Positions 44,131 to 52,147 of a stretch of 64,000 bases of DNA are shown here, piece after piece. Each line of letters opens with the position of its first letter. The stretch's first letter is position 1. The notes under the pieces are model-generated. The model was not told where the DNA came from and searched no databases. It saw nothing but the letters and a program-made list of their open reading frames with translations. A program made the translations under genes and the position numbers. Origin of the DNA: JANQMY01 sp965227095 (lineage in GTDB: Bacteria > Pseudomonadota > Alphaproteobacteria > JANQMY01); contig CBDDFL010000002.1 in NCBI GenBank assembly GCA_965227095.1, forward strand, positions 1,302,001 to 1,366,000, written 5' to 3'.

Positions 44131-45171
44131 TTAAGAGGGGCTGCCAATCAATTTTTCAAAGTCTGCGGCCGCTTTTTGCCAAGTCCACTGCTTTTGCGAT
44201 GCCAGCGCCGCGGCGTGAAATTGCCGCCAATGGTCGTCGTCGCGCAACAGGTCGATGGCACCCTGGACGAAGGCCGCATCGGTGGGGGCCACCACGCCGG
44301 TCTTTTGGTGCACCACACGCTCGCCCACCGATCCGATGGGCTGCACCACGGCTGGAACGCCCATGGCTTGCGCTTCCGCCAGCGCCAAACAGAACGTTTC
44401 GCCCGGGTCCCCCCGGTAGAGCATCACTCGGGACTGGGTGAGCGCTTTTCGCAAATCTGTCTTTGCGACGGGCTCGCGCAGGCGCACGCCGTAATCCTGC
44501 AAACCGTTAGCGCGGACCAGCACGTCGGCCATGCGGGCCGATTTTGCTTCACCGGCAGATCCGTAGGTGCGCTGACCGGAAAAAATCATCAGCTCCGCCT
44601 CTGGGACCTGGGGATGGATATCCGTTTCCCACAAATCCAACAGCCAATCCAAGGAGCGAAGCGGGTTGGAGGTGAAGATCGCGCAGGGGGGCGGTGGATC
44701 GCGCTCGACCCCATCCAAAAATGTGGGGTCAATGCCATAGGGAATCACCAGACGGTCGCCACTGGGCGCCCAATCCGGGTAGGTGGATTTATGATAGGCG
44801 CCGGAAAATACGATGGCGGGCCGATGGCGCCATAGCGGCCATAAATATCGAGGCTTTACAAGGAATTGCGCCGGATTGTGAATCCAAAATATTGTCTTTT
44901 TCGCTGCCGGAAACTGTCCTAACAGGGCGGCGTTCCGGTTCGCCACATGCAGATCGATCGGGTCATAAATCGGGTGGTCCAGCGGCGCCCAATGGACCTG
45001 CTTATGCTCAATGGGCCCCAGGCACTTATTGCGCACGGACACCCGGTGGCCGCGCCCGGCAAGGTTCTCCGCAAGCCCGATCAGAGCACTTTCGGCCCCC
45101 CCCAACGGCCCGGTTTCCGGCGTGGTGCCGTCGAACACAATGCCGTCATCGGTGAACACAATATGCGCCAT
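44131..45171 (-). CDS. glycosyltransferase family 4
   Basis: A 346-residue GT-B glycosyltransferase. The N-terminal glycine-rich loop reads GPLGGAESALIGLAENLA, and the sugar-nucleotide site has E258 and E266 in GETFCLALAEA, the E-x7-E motif of GT4. It presumably adds a sugar to a cell-surface glycolipid or lipopolysaccharide core. It lies 7 bp after the GT2 gene in a minus-strand operon that starts with the DUF502 gene. Confidence 0.9.
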   Translation of the reverse strand: MAHIVFTDDGIVFDGTTPETGPLGGAESALIGLAENLAGRGHRVSVRNKCLGPIEHKQVHWAPLDHPIYDPIDLHVANRNAALLGQFPAAKKTIFWIHNPAQFLVKPRYLWPLWRHRPAIVFSGAYHKSTYPDWAPSGDRLVIPYGIDPTFLDGVERDPPPPCAIFTSNPLRSLDWLLDLWETDIHPQVPEAELMIFSGQRTYGSAGEAKSARMADVLVRANGLQDYGVRLREPVAKTDLRKALTQSRVMLYRGDPGETFCLALAEAQAMGVPAVVQPIGSVGERVVHQKTGVVAPTDAAFVQGAIDLLRDDDHWRQFHAAALASQKQWTWQKAAADFEKLIGSPS

Positions 45172-45178
45172 AAAGTGA

Positions 45179-45973
45179 CTAACCCGCGGCCGTCTCAGAC
45201 CGGCCTTTTGCCGCTTCCAGTTCCTTGGCCTTTAAATAGCTCAAAACCGGGTAGAGCGCTGAAAATAACGCAAGGGCAACGCCCATGCCGCCTTCTTTAT
45301 ATCCCTTTCGGGCCACGTAAGATTTATAGCCGCGCGAGAAAAACCGCCGAAAGGTTTTCCAACGGGTGGGGGTGGTGCCCATTTCCACCATGTCTTGGGC
45401 CGCGCGCAGCGAATATCCGTTGAGGCGCGCAAACATGTCGGTCAAGTCGTCATCCACAAAATGGTCGATGCGGCCCGACAATTCACCCTTGGCCCCCGTC
45501 AGGGTGATGGGCGGGTGGACGCGCGCTTTGCCCCATACTTTGTGACCCTTGGCGAACAAAGCATATTTCGCGGAAATCCCGTTATAGGCCCCCCAGCCAT
45601 GGGCCACATGTTTCGGGCCCACATAATTGTTGAACCAAATCAAATAACATCCTGGTGCGGCTGATTTTATCCGCTCACGAATTTCCAGGCCCAGCGCCTC
45701 GGGCACCCGCTCATCCGCATCGATTTCCAGGATCCAGCCGCCGGTGCAAGTGGCAATGCCGTCATTGCGGCGGTCATGCTCTATTTCCCAGGCGCCCTCC
45801 ACGGTGACCGTGCCGAAGCGGTCGCAAATCGCCTTGGAGCCATCGGTGCAGCGGTCCAGCACCACAACGATTTCGTCCGCAAAGCCGAGGCACGACAAGC
45901 ACGCCTCCAAATGCGCTTCTTCATTGTGGATGACCACCAAGGCGGACAGCGTTGGCGTTGCCGCCTCAGTCAT
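45179..45973 (-). CDS. glycosyltransferase family 2 (WaaE/KdtX-like)
   Basis: A 264-residue GT-A glycosyltransferase: LSALVVIHNEEAHLEACLSC start, DEIVVVLDRCTDGS, and the metal-binding DAD at 85-87 (ILEIDADERV). The arrangement resembles WaaE/KdtX-type lipopolysaccharide core glucosyltransferases, including the C-terminal helical part with RAAQDMVEMG. It overlaps the upstream DUF502 gene by 8 bp and precedes the GT4 gene. Confidence 0.9.
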   Translation of the reverse strand: MTEAATPTLSALVVIHNEEAHLEACLSCLGFADEIVVVLDRCTDGSKAICDRFGTVTVEGAWEIEHDRRNDGIATCTGGWILEIDADERVPEALGLEIRERIKSAAPGCYLIWFNNYVGPKHVAHGWGAYNGISAKYALFAKGHKVWGKARVHPPITLTGAKGELSGRIDHFVDDDLTDMFARLNGYSLRAAQDMVEMGTTPTRWKTFRRFFSRGYKSYVARKGYKEGGMGVALALFSALYPVLSYLKAKELEAAKGRSETAAG

Positions 45974-46688
45974 GTTCGTCGCTGGGGCGAATGTCGGTGA
46001 TCTGGCCGCCGCGGCTCTTCGAGTAAGTGATCTCGTCGGACGGGGCCACCGCGCCCCCCGAAATGATAAAGCTCATGGCTTCATCCATGGACCATTCGGT
46101 TGAGACGATTTTCGAGACCGGCACAATTTCGAGATAACCCGAGGTGGGGTTGGGCGTTGTGGGCACATAAACCGCCGCCAATTCTTCGCCTGTGGCTTCG
46201 TCCCGGAACGTGCGGGTGACCAGCCCCACCGTGCGCATTTGGTCGGACGGGAATTGAATCAGCACGATCCGCTGAACGCCGTCGGGCTTTTGCTGCAAGG
46301 CGCCCATCAGCCGCTTGGTAGCACCATAGATGGTTTGCACGAACGGGATGCGCTCCAGAATGCGTTCAAAGGCGCGGATGACCCGCGCGCCCACCACCAA
46401 TGTGGCGGCCCAGCCGATCAAATAGATCAAGAACACCACCATAAAAATGGCAACAGCCGATTGGAAGGTGGGGTTTTCCAGCCAGCCGATGGCGCTGGGG
46501 ACATAGGGTTCGATCAGCCCAACCGTTACCCGGACAAAGGGCGTCCCAATTTGCGACATCAGCCCCAAAAGAATGTTGATGACAAACCACGTCACCGTAA
46601 TGGGAATTAGCGTCAGTACACCAACGAATAAGTTACGCTGCAAATGGGCGGAAAATGTTCGGCGTTGTTTCGGGGGCTGATCAACCAT
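45966..46688 (-). CDS. DUF502 family membrane protein
   Basis: A 240-residue inner-membrane protein with two helices (about 21-43 and 75-103) and the typical DUF502 blocks RNLFVGVLTLIPITVTWFV, ERIPFVQTIYGATKRL and AAVYVPTTPNPTSGYLEIVP. Function is not established in the family. The overlap with the GT2 gene places it first in an envelope operon. Confidence 0.9.
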   Translation of the reverse strand: MVDQPPKQRRTFSAHLQRNLFVGVLTLIPITVTWFVINILLGLMSQIGTPFVRVTVGLIEPYVPSAIGWLENPTFQSAVAIFMVVFLIYLIGWAATLVVGARVIRAFERILERIPFVQTIYGATKRLMGALQQKPDGVQRIVLIQFPSDQMRTVGLVTRTFRDEATGEELAAVYVPTTPNPTSGYLEIVPVSKIVSTEWSMDEAMSFIISGGAVAPSDEITYSKSRGGQITDIRPSDEHD

Positions 46689-46793
46689 TCAGGGGTTGGA
46701 CTCGCGTCGTTTCGGAAAACCGAGCAAAACTGCCTGCTCACGTGGCGCCTGTCCAGGCTTTATTTCGACTTCCCGGCGGGCCGGCAGTGTCAC

Positions 46794-47201
46794 TCAAGCT
46801 TGCAGAAGCCCGATCACAATCCCCATCAGCACATAGGTTACCCACAAATGGCCGATATTGATGAGGAAGAGAATGGGCTTGCGTCCTTCGAAAAGGAACA
46901 AGTTAACATGGCTTGTGAGCGCGAACCCGATCCAGACGATCGTGCCCAGCAGAATGCCGGACACCACGCCGGTGAGGTTCAGGGAACTCATGAGCATCGC
47001 CAGAATGATGGCCGTGGCAATCACATTAAACGGCATCGCCGCCATGGCCTTCATGGGGTCTCCCATCTCGTCCGGCTTCTTGCCCAATGCCTCCATCCAA
47101 GGGTTGGCAAACAAGACAGGTGAATACCACAGGGCACCCACCGCCATCCCCACAATCGTTGACGCCAAAACCGCCCAAATGCTCACACCAGAAAGGTCCA
47201 T
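46794..47201 (-). CDS. DUF1761 family membrane protein
   Basis: A 135-residue protein with four hydrophobic helices and the DUF1761 opening block GMAVGALWYSPVLFANPWM. Function unknown. ATG 47201 is used because AGAGG lies upstream at a fitting distance; the frame stays open to 47381 into the metG promoter region. It is divergent from metG. Confidence 0.85.
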   Translation of the reverse strand: MDLSGVSIWAVLASTIVGMAVGALWYSPVLFANPWMEALGKKPDEMGDPMKAMAAMPFNVIATAIILAMLMSSLNLTGVVSGILLGTIVWIGFALTSHVNLFLFEGRKPILFLINIGHLWVTYVLMGIVIGLLQA

Positions 47202-47361
47202 CTTCGGCCTCTTTTTAAGGGTCCCATGACTTGCTATTTGGCCGCGACAAGATAATGTCCACCGCCATCGACCAAGATCGGTACCATACCAGAAAGAGTT
47301 GTCGTGCCACCAGGTGCATCTTCGGCGGCGACGAACCGGAGTTAATCGAGAGCATCCACAT

Positions 47362-49098
47362 ATGACGCGCATCCTCATCACCAGCGCCTTGCCCTATATT
47401 AATGGCGTCAAACATCTCGGCAATTTGGTCGGCTCCATGTTGCCGGCGGATGTCTATGCCCGGTTTCAGCGTCAGCGGGGGCATGAGGTGTTGTGTCTGT
47501 GTGCCACCGATGAACACGGCACGCCGGCGGAATTGGCGGCGTTGGAGGCGGGCCAATCCGTCCAAGATTATTGTGCCGAACAGCATGAAATCCAGAAAGA
47601 GATTGGCGCGCGCTTTGGCCTCAGCTGGGATCATTGGGGGCGGTCGTCCAACCCACAAAATCATGAGCTGACCCAGCATCTCGCGGACAAACTTGCCGAA
47701 AATGGTTTCATCGAAGAACGGGTCATCGCCCAAGTCTATTCCATCGACGATGGCCGTTTTCTGCCGGACCGTTATATTGAAGGCACCTGTCCCCATTGCG
47801 GCTATGAACGCGCGCGCGGCGACCAATGCGAAAACTGCACGCGGGTGCTGGACCCAACGGATTTGCTGGATGCCAGATCCGCCGTATCCGGATCATCCAA
47901 TTTGGAAGTACGGGAAAGCAAGCACCTTTATCTCAAACAATCGGCGCTGGTGGATGAATTGCGCGCCTGGATCGACAGTAAAAAAGATTGGCCGCAACTG
48001 GTGTCGTCCATTGCTTATAAGTGGCTGGATGAGGGCCTGCAGGACCGGGGCATTACGCGCGATCTGAAATGGGGCATTCCCGTTGCCCATGACGACAAAT
48101 GGCCGGACTTTGACGACAAGGTCTTCTATGTGTGGTTCGATGCGCCCATCGAATATATCGCCTGTGCCAAGGAATGGGCCGATGCGGCACCCGCCGGCGA
48201 AACGCGGGACTGGAAATCCTGGTGGTACGGCGATGCCGCCAAGGATGTGCGCTATGTGCAATTCATGGGCAAGGACAACGTGCCGTTTCACACGGTGGGT
48301 TTTCCCGCCACCTTGATCGGCAGCCGCGAACCGTGGAAGCGGGTGGATACGATCAAAGGCTTTAACTGGCTTAATTATTACGGCGGTAAATATTCCACCA
48401 GTCAGAAGCGCGGTGTCTTTATGGACCAGGCGCTCGATATTCTGCCGGCGGATTATTGGCGCTATTACCTGATGGCCAATGCGCCGGAAGGGGCCGATGT
48501 GTCCTTTACCTGGGAACATTTTGCCAGCGTGGTCAATAAAGATTTGGCGGACGTGCTGGGGAATTTCTGCAACCGTATTTTGAAGTTCGCGCGATCCCGG
48601 TTCGAGGGTCAGGTACCCGATGGCGGTGCGCCGGGCGACAACGAAGCGGAACTTCAAAAAGAACTCGAAACGCGTATCAAGGCGTATACTGAGTTTCTGG
48701 AGGAGCTTCAGTATCGTAAGGCCTTCGGTGAGTTGCGGGCCATTTGGGCGGCGGGCAATGAATACCTCACCAAAGCCGCCCCCTGGGCCGTTTTCAAGGA
48801 AGACAAGGATGCCGCGGCGGTGGGTGTGCGCACGGGCATCAATTTGATCCGCCTGTTTGCCGTCTTGTCGGCACCGGTCATCCCCAACACCTCCGCCACC
48901 ATCCGTGCCGCCTTGGGCATTGACGGCGACGACCTTGTGTGGCCGTCGGACGACATCGCGGCGGAGCTTGCGGTGCTCAAACCCGGCACGCCGTTCGAGG
49001 TGCCGGATGTGCTCTTCCGCAAGATCGAAGACGACGACGTGGCGGCCTGGATCGAGCGTTTTGGCGGCGCTCCGGAACAGGGCGCGGAGGCGACGTAA
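47362..49098 (+). CDS. metG: methionyl-tRNA synthetase
   Basis: A 578-residue class I synthetase that charges tRNA-Met. The HIGH motif reads HLGN (18-21). The zinc knuckle is complete: C143, C146, C156 and C159. Tryptophan-rich active-site segments (VWFDAPIEYI, FMGKDNVPFHTV, GFNWLNYYGGKYS) are normal. The KMSKS loop is replaced by KYSTSQKRG at 343-351, lacking the usual second Lys. There is no C-terminal tRNA-binding extension. ATG 47362 is chosen by homology; the ribosome site is weak. Confidence 0.96.
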   Translation: MTRILITSALPYINGVKHLGNLVGSMLPADVYARFQRQRGHEVLCLCATDEHGTPAELAALEAGQSVQDYCAEQHEIQKEIGARFGLSWDHWGRSSNPQNHELTQHLADKLAENGFIEERVIAQVYSIDDGRFLPDRYIEGTCPHCGYERARGDQCENCTRVLDPTDLLDARSAVSGSSNLEVRESKHLYLKQSALVDELRAWIDSKKDWPQLVSSIAYKWLDEGLQDRGITRDLKWGIPVAHDDKWPDFDDKVFYVWFDAPIEYIACAKEWADAAPAGETRDWKSWWYGDAAKDVRYVQFMGKDNVPFHTVGFPATLIGSREPWKRVDTIKGFNWLNYYGGKYSTSQKRGVFMDQALDILPADYWRYYLMANAPEGADVSFTWEHFASVVNKDLADVLGNFCNRILKFARSRFEGQVPDGGAPGDNEAELQKELETRIKAYTEFLEELQYRKAFGELRAIWAAGNEYLTKAAPWAVFKEDKDAAAVGVRTGINLIRLFAVLSAPVIPNTSATIRAALGIDGDDLVWPSDDIAAELAVLKPGTPFEVPDVLFRKIEDDDVAAWIERFGGAPEQGAEAT

Positions 49099-49189
49099 AA
49101 ACCCATTCCCCATCGTCATCGCGAGGCGCGTCTCTCGCGACGACGCGATCCAGCACGTCTTGCTCGGCGTACGCGGCCCGGCTGCACAT

Positions 49190-49278
49190 CCGGGTAATCC
49201 AGCGCTGAGCGGAGCAATGCGTTGAGCTGCCGATCTGGATTGCCGGAATAAATCCGGCAATGACGCCCCCTTCTTGGC
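49190..49278. repeat. dispersed repeat A, copy 1
   Basis: From CCGGGTAATCCA through TCTGGATTGCCGG, ATAAA, CCGGCAATGACGC to TTCTTGGC. The inner part can fold (TTGCCGG/CCGGCAA). The same series of blocks occurs at 51189-51280 with scattered changes. Confidence 0.75.
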
Positions 49279-49301
49279 ACTTCTGAGCGACACTTTCAGA
49301 T

Positions 49302-49362
49302 GTCATCCCGGCCTTGCGCCGGGATCCATAACCACAGGGCCTGAACATTGACGCTGGTGGGT
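49302..49362. repeat. dispersed repeat B, copy 1
   Basis: GTCATCCCGGCCTTGCGCC, then GGGATCCATAACC, ending in CATTGACGCTGGTGG. The start folds as a hairpin (CCCGG.../CCGGG). A closely similar copy is at 52148-52209. Confidence 0.75.
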
Positions 49363-49366
49363 ATGG

Positions 49367-49386
49367 GCCCCTGCGGCCGCAGGGGC
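49367..49386. repeat. 20-base perfect palindrome
   Basis: GCCCCTGCGGCCGCAGGGGC reads the same on both strands. It is followed by GACAAGCAAAG, which on the other strand is CTTTGCTTGTC; the palindrome at 11847 is also preceded by GGCTTGTC. Confidence 0.85.
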
Positions 49387-49423
49387 GACAAGCAAAGAGA
49401 AGGGGACAAAAACATCCAAATCG

Positions 49424-49795
49424 ATGGGCGCATGGGGTTCATCCAAAAAATCAAAGAAACGCCCCTGATCCTTCCCGCCGATGCAAGGCTGTTGCCTGTT
49501 GCGTTCTTCAGAACCATCCAGTCTTCCGCTCATTCCTGCGAAAGCAGGAATCTCAAGGTGGTCTCCGGAGATCCCGGTTCGCCAACGGGCGACCGGGATG
49601 AGCGGGCGTAGGGAATGGGCGCATGGGGTTCATCCAAAAAATCAAAGAAACGCCTCTGATCCTTCCCGCCGGAGCAAGGCTGTTGCCTGTTGCGTTCTTC
49701 AGAACCATCCAGTCTTCCGCTCATTCCTGCGAAAGCAGGAATCTCAAGGTGGTCTCCGGAGATCCCGGTTCGCCAACAGGCGACCGGGATGAGCG
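49424..49795. repeat. tandem duplication of a 181-bp non-coding unit
   Basis: Copy 1 is 49424-49604 and copy 2 is 49615-49795, an offset of 191 bp. I see only a few single-base differences (for example at GCCCCTG/GCCTCTG and CGATGC/CGGAGC). Each unit begins ATGGGCGCATGGGGTTCATC and contains the hairpin ATTCCTGCGAAAGCAGGAAT and a second inverted stretch near CCGGGATGAGCG. The near-identity means the duplication is recent or kept uniform. Confidence 0.9.
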
Positions 49796-50023
49796 CAAGA
49801 GAGGTCATCCCCTATGTGCAGGAGCCCAGCAACGGGGGGAGTGGTTGATCGAGGACCAAATCACCTATTCACGAATCAAAGAGCGGCCACCTATGATATG
49901 GCGCATATAAGGTAAACCAATATTTTCCACGTTTCAATGTCCGCAGACAAGCGTGTTGATCTGCTGACCTGCTGCGTTAGGCTTGAGGCAGGACGAGCGT
50001 AATTTTGCGTAGTAAGGGGGCGT

Positions 50024-50662
50024 ATGTCACAGGAGTTCGACACGCGGGGCGTGGACCCGCACGGCAGCTATTTCGGTTTGCATACCGAGGATGGGACACC
50101 CATCGAACAGGCGGTTTCCCATGAACGGCTGTTGGAATTCCGCCTGCGGTATCTCATTCGCCAGAATACGTCTTTGTCGGAACAAACCAGTTTGGCGGAC
50201 GCAAAAGCCGGTGCCATTTTGGTGGCGATCACTTTCTTCTTCACCTATGTGGCCGCGGATCTAAGCCCCAAAGATGTTTTCGAACCCTTGTCGGTGCTTG
50301 AAAACATTTTGATGGCGGTGGCCTCTGTGGCGGCCTTGGGGGCCGTGATCCCGCGCCGGGTCCGGGCGCTTTTGGAAAGTGAGGGCACGTCCGAAAGGTT
50401 TTCCTGGGTGGGGTTGAGCGCCCGGCGCTATAAGGCGCAAGACTATGCGGACTCCCTGCAATCCCTTGACTTTGTGGAGATGGGGCGTCAGTTGGGTTTG
50501 GCCAATCACGCCATGGCCCGCACATTGAGACGAAAACTGCGCTTTGTCCGCATCGCCTTTGCGGCGGCGGCCGTGGGGTATGCGCTGTTTGTTTTTGCGC
50601 ACGATCCGTTGGATTGGCTCGGATCGCTCAACGCATTTTCGGCCAGTTTATCTTTAGGCTGA
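50024..50662 (+). CDS. Pycsar-effector-like (PycTM/DUF5706-like) membrane protein
   Basis: A 212-residue protein: N-terminal cytoplasmic part, two helices (about 62-80 and 92-110), a cytoplasmic helical segment (SARRYKAQDYADSLQSLDFVEMG, RTLRRKLRFVRI) and a last helix (about 173-191). The motif QTSLADAKAGAIL just before helix 1, VIPR after helix 2, and the closing helical part match my memory of the transmembrane effector domain of Pycsar anti-phage systems. No pyrimidine cyclase gene is adjacent. It follows the repeat cluster and precedes a SnoaL-like gene by 14 bp. Assignment is by pattern and needs a profile search. Confidence 0.6.
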   Translation: MSQEFDTRGVDPHGSYFGLHTEDGTPIEQAVSHERLLEFRLRYLIRQNTSLSEQTSLADAKAGAILVAITFFFTYVAADLSPKDVFEPLSVLENILMAVASVAALGAVIPRRVRALLESEGTSERFSWVGLSARRYKAQDYADSLQSLDFVEMGRQLGLANHAMARTLRRKLRFVRIAFAAAAVGYALFVFAHDPLDWLGSLNAFSASLSLG

Positions 50663-50676
50663 TGATAGAGGCACAC

Positions 50677-51048
50677 ATGTCAGATATCGCGCAGAAAAAC
50701 AAAGCGATTGTCGAAGAAATTTTTGAGAAGATCGTCAATGGCGGCGATGCGGACCTAGCGGCCAAATTCTACAAGGAAGACTACATTCAGCATAACCCCA
50801 ATGTGCCGCAAGGGCTTGCCGGGCTGCAGGGGCTTATTCGCGGCATGCATGCCATGTGGCCCAACGTGAAATGTGACGTGAAGCTGATCAATGCGGAAGG
50901 GGATATGGTGTGGCTGTTATGCCAGTGGTCCGGCAATGAGCCGTCAGATGGCAGCCCGCGCTTGTCCCATACGGCAGAAATATTCCGTGTGGAGAACGGC
51001 ATGATGGCGGAACACTGGGATGTTCTGCAATATGAACAAAAGGGGTGA
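50677..51048 (+). CDS. SnoaL-like (NTF2 fold) protein
   Basis: A 123-residue SnoaL-like polyketide-cyclase-fold protein: QKNKAIVEEIFEKIVNGGDADLAAKFYKEDYIQHNPNVPQG, HAMWPNVKCDVKLI and HTAEIFRVENGMMAEHWDVLQ, a typical series. ATG 50677 follows AGAGG at five bases. Only 14 bp separate it from the Pycsar-like gene, so they are probably co-transcribed. Members act as small hydrolases, isomerases or binding proteins; the substrate is unknown. It is related only in fold to the protein at 5430. Confidence 0.85.
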   Translation: MSDIAQKNKAIVEEIFEKIVNGGDADLAAKFYKEDYIQHNPNVPQGLAGLQGLIRGMHAMWPNVKCDVKLINAEGDMVWLLCQWSGNEPSDGSPRLSHTAEIFRVENGMMAEHWDVLQYEQKG

Positions 51049-51188
51049 TCGTCGCTGCTGCCGTGTATGCGGCCCCTGGATTGCCACGCCGACCTCGCGG
51101 TCGGCTCGCAATGACGATGACAGAGTGCCGCAATATTGGTTTCTTTTCACGCGTCATTACCCGGTAAGCAGCCGGAACGGCTGCGCGT

Positions 51189-51280
51189 CCGGGTAATCCA
51201 AGTCAGTGGTGCGGAGATTGTTGAGGTGCTGATCTGGATTGCCGGGATAAACCCGGCAATGACGCGAACGTTCTTGGCGC
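51189..51280. repeat. dispersed repeat A, copy 2
   Basis: Counterpart of 49190-49278: CCGGGTAATCCA, TTGAGGTGCTGATCTGGATT, GCCGGGATAAACCCGGCAAT, GACGC and TTCTTGGC. It lies in the 245-bp gap 51049-51293, which also has a GCCGACC/GGTCGGC hairpin near 51090 beside TTGCCACG and CGCAATGACGA. Confidence 0.75.
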
Positions 51281-51293
51281 TGCCGTGCGCCAC

Positions 51294-51425
51294 TTAGGCC
51301 GTGCTGGAGAGGAATGCGATCATCAAATATTCCATGACCTCGGACACGCCCGGCACGAACAGCAGCATCAAGGGCCACACCACGGTGATGATGAGGCACA
51401 GATAGACATAATTTTTCAGTGTCAT
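51294..51425 (-). CDS. 43-residue membrane protein, unknown
   Basis: A very short gene: start ATG at 51425 with AGGAG seven bases upstream, stop TAA at 51294. The product starts MTLKNYVYLCLIITVVWPLM and has one or two hydrophobic stretches (about 7-24 and 28-40), with little else. It begins 2 bp after the stop codon of the membrane-anchored protein at 51428, so it is almost certainly in the same operon and may be its small partner. No family is known to me. Confidence 0.65.
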   Translation of the reverse strand: MTLKNYVYLCLIITVVWPLMLLFVPGVSEVMEYLMIAFLSSTA

Positions 51426-51427
51426 GG

Positions 51428-51967
51428 CTATTCTCCTCTCGGCGCGAGTTCGAAAATCCACGTGTCATTCTCCGCCACCGACGCCTCAATCTGGGCGATG
51501 GTGTCGGGCGTGGCGCCCCCACCATATTTTTCGGCAAGCTTCGCGGCCACGCCCGGGATCACCGCCGGGTCCTTGGTGCGTACCAGGCGCCGCTCATAGC
51601 GAGTGTTATCAATGCGCATCACGGCCAGGCCGTCGCCGTCATCCGCTTGGAAGGCCCAATCTTTCCACAGGCGGCCGAGGAACGAGTTCATGTAGCCCGA
51701 CGGCACATAGAGCTTACCCCCGCTTTCCATGACAAAGGTCAGGCGCGAGGCCAACGGCTCATTCAGCTGCAATTCGATGGTGTAGAGGTCGTCGGTGAAG
51801 CTCCAGTCCGGTTCCGGGCCGTCATACAGCTCGCCGGAGACCAGTTCGCCGCCTGGAAACAGAATGGAGGGGCCGTCCGCATCGGCATTTTCCCAGCGCA
51901 GGGTGACGATGGTGAGGCCCAAAACAAGCACAAAAACGCCCAGGATTTGTAAGATCGCTCTGATCAT
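51428..51967 (-). CDS. membrane-anchored protein, possible split-barrel paralogue
   Basis: A 179-residue protein with an N-terminal helix (about 5-23), an extracytoplasmic part with LYDGPEPDWSFTDDLYTIELQ, then LYVPSGYMNSFLGRLWKDWAF and RIDNTRYERRLVRTKDPAVI. The layout (anchor, then LYV-x-aromatic segment, W-x-W-like helix, short strand with basic residues) parallels the gene at 4644-5126, which suggests distant paralogues. Function unknown. It is followed directly by a 43-residue membrane protein gene. Confidence 0.65.
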   Translation of the reverse strand: MIRAILQILGVFVLVLGLTIVTLRWENADADGPSILFPGGELVSGELYDGPEPDWSFTDDLYTIELQLNEPLASRLTFVMESGGKLYVPSGYMNSFLGRLWKDWAFQADDGDGLAVMRIDNTRYERRLVRTKDPAVIPGVAAKLAEKYGGGATPDTIAQIEASVAENDTWIFELAPRGE

Positions 51968-52147
51968 TGTTTCCCCCTGTTTTGGCTCAGTGTAGCCGTT
52001 TTGCGAGGAGGCGTCGATGTTGGGGCCAGGCGCCTGCCAGCCATAATCCAGAGTGGCTGGTTTGGAACACGCGGCCCCTGGACCGACGCACTATCGTGCG
52101 AGGATGACAAGAAGAATGTGGGGCAAGGCTATGCCCATTCGTCCGAC

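Larger units (their letters stand above)
49099..50023. repeat. gene-free repeat cluster between metG and the Pycsar-like gene
   Basis: No convincing gene in 925 bp. It holds in order: short GC-rich inverted stretches (49110-49150), an element (49190-49278) repeated at 51189, an element (49302-49362) repeated at 52148, a 20-base palindrome (49367-49386), and two tandem copies of a 181-bp unit (49424-49795). Open frames here follow the repeats and look accidental. The last 220 bp precede the next gene and show nothing I recognise. Confidence 0.8.

Noticed and set aside
47893..49293. Long minus-strand open frame opposite metG
   Set aside because: It lies antisense to a clearly conserved gene, has no ribosome site, and its translation is rich in Arg/His/Pro with no known motif; a frame shadow.
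49300..49910. Several overlapping open frames in the repeat cluster
   Set aside because: They follow the 181-bp repeat, appear on both strands and resemble each other only because of the duplication; no ribosome site or family match.
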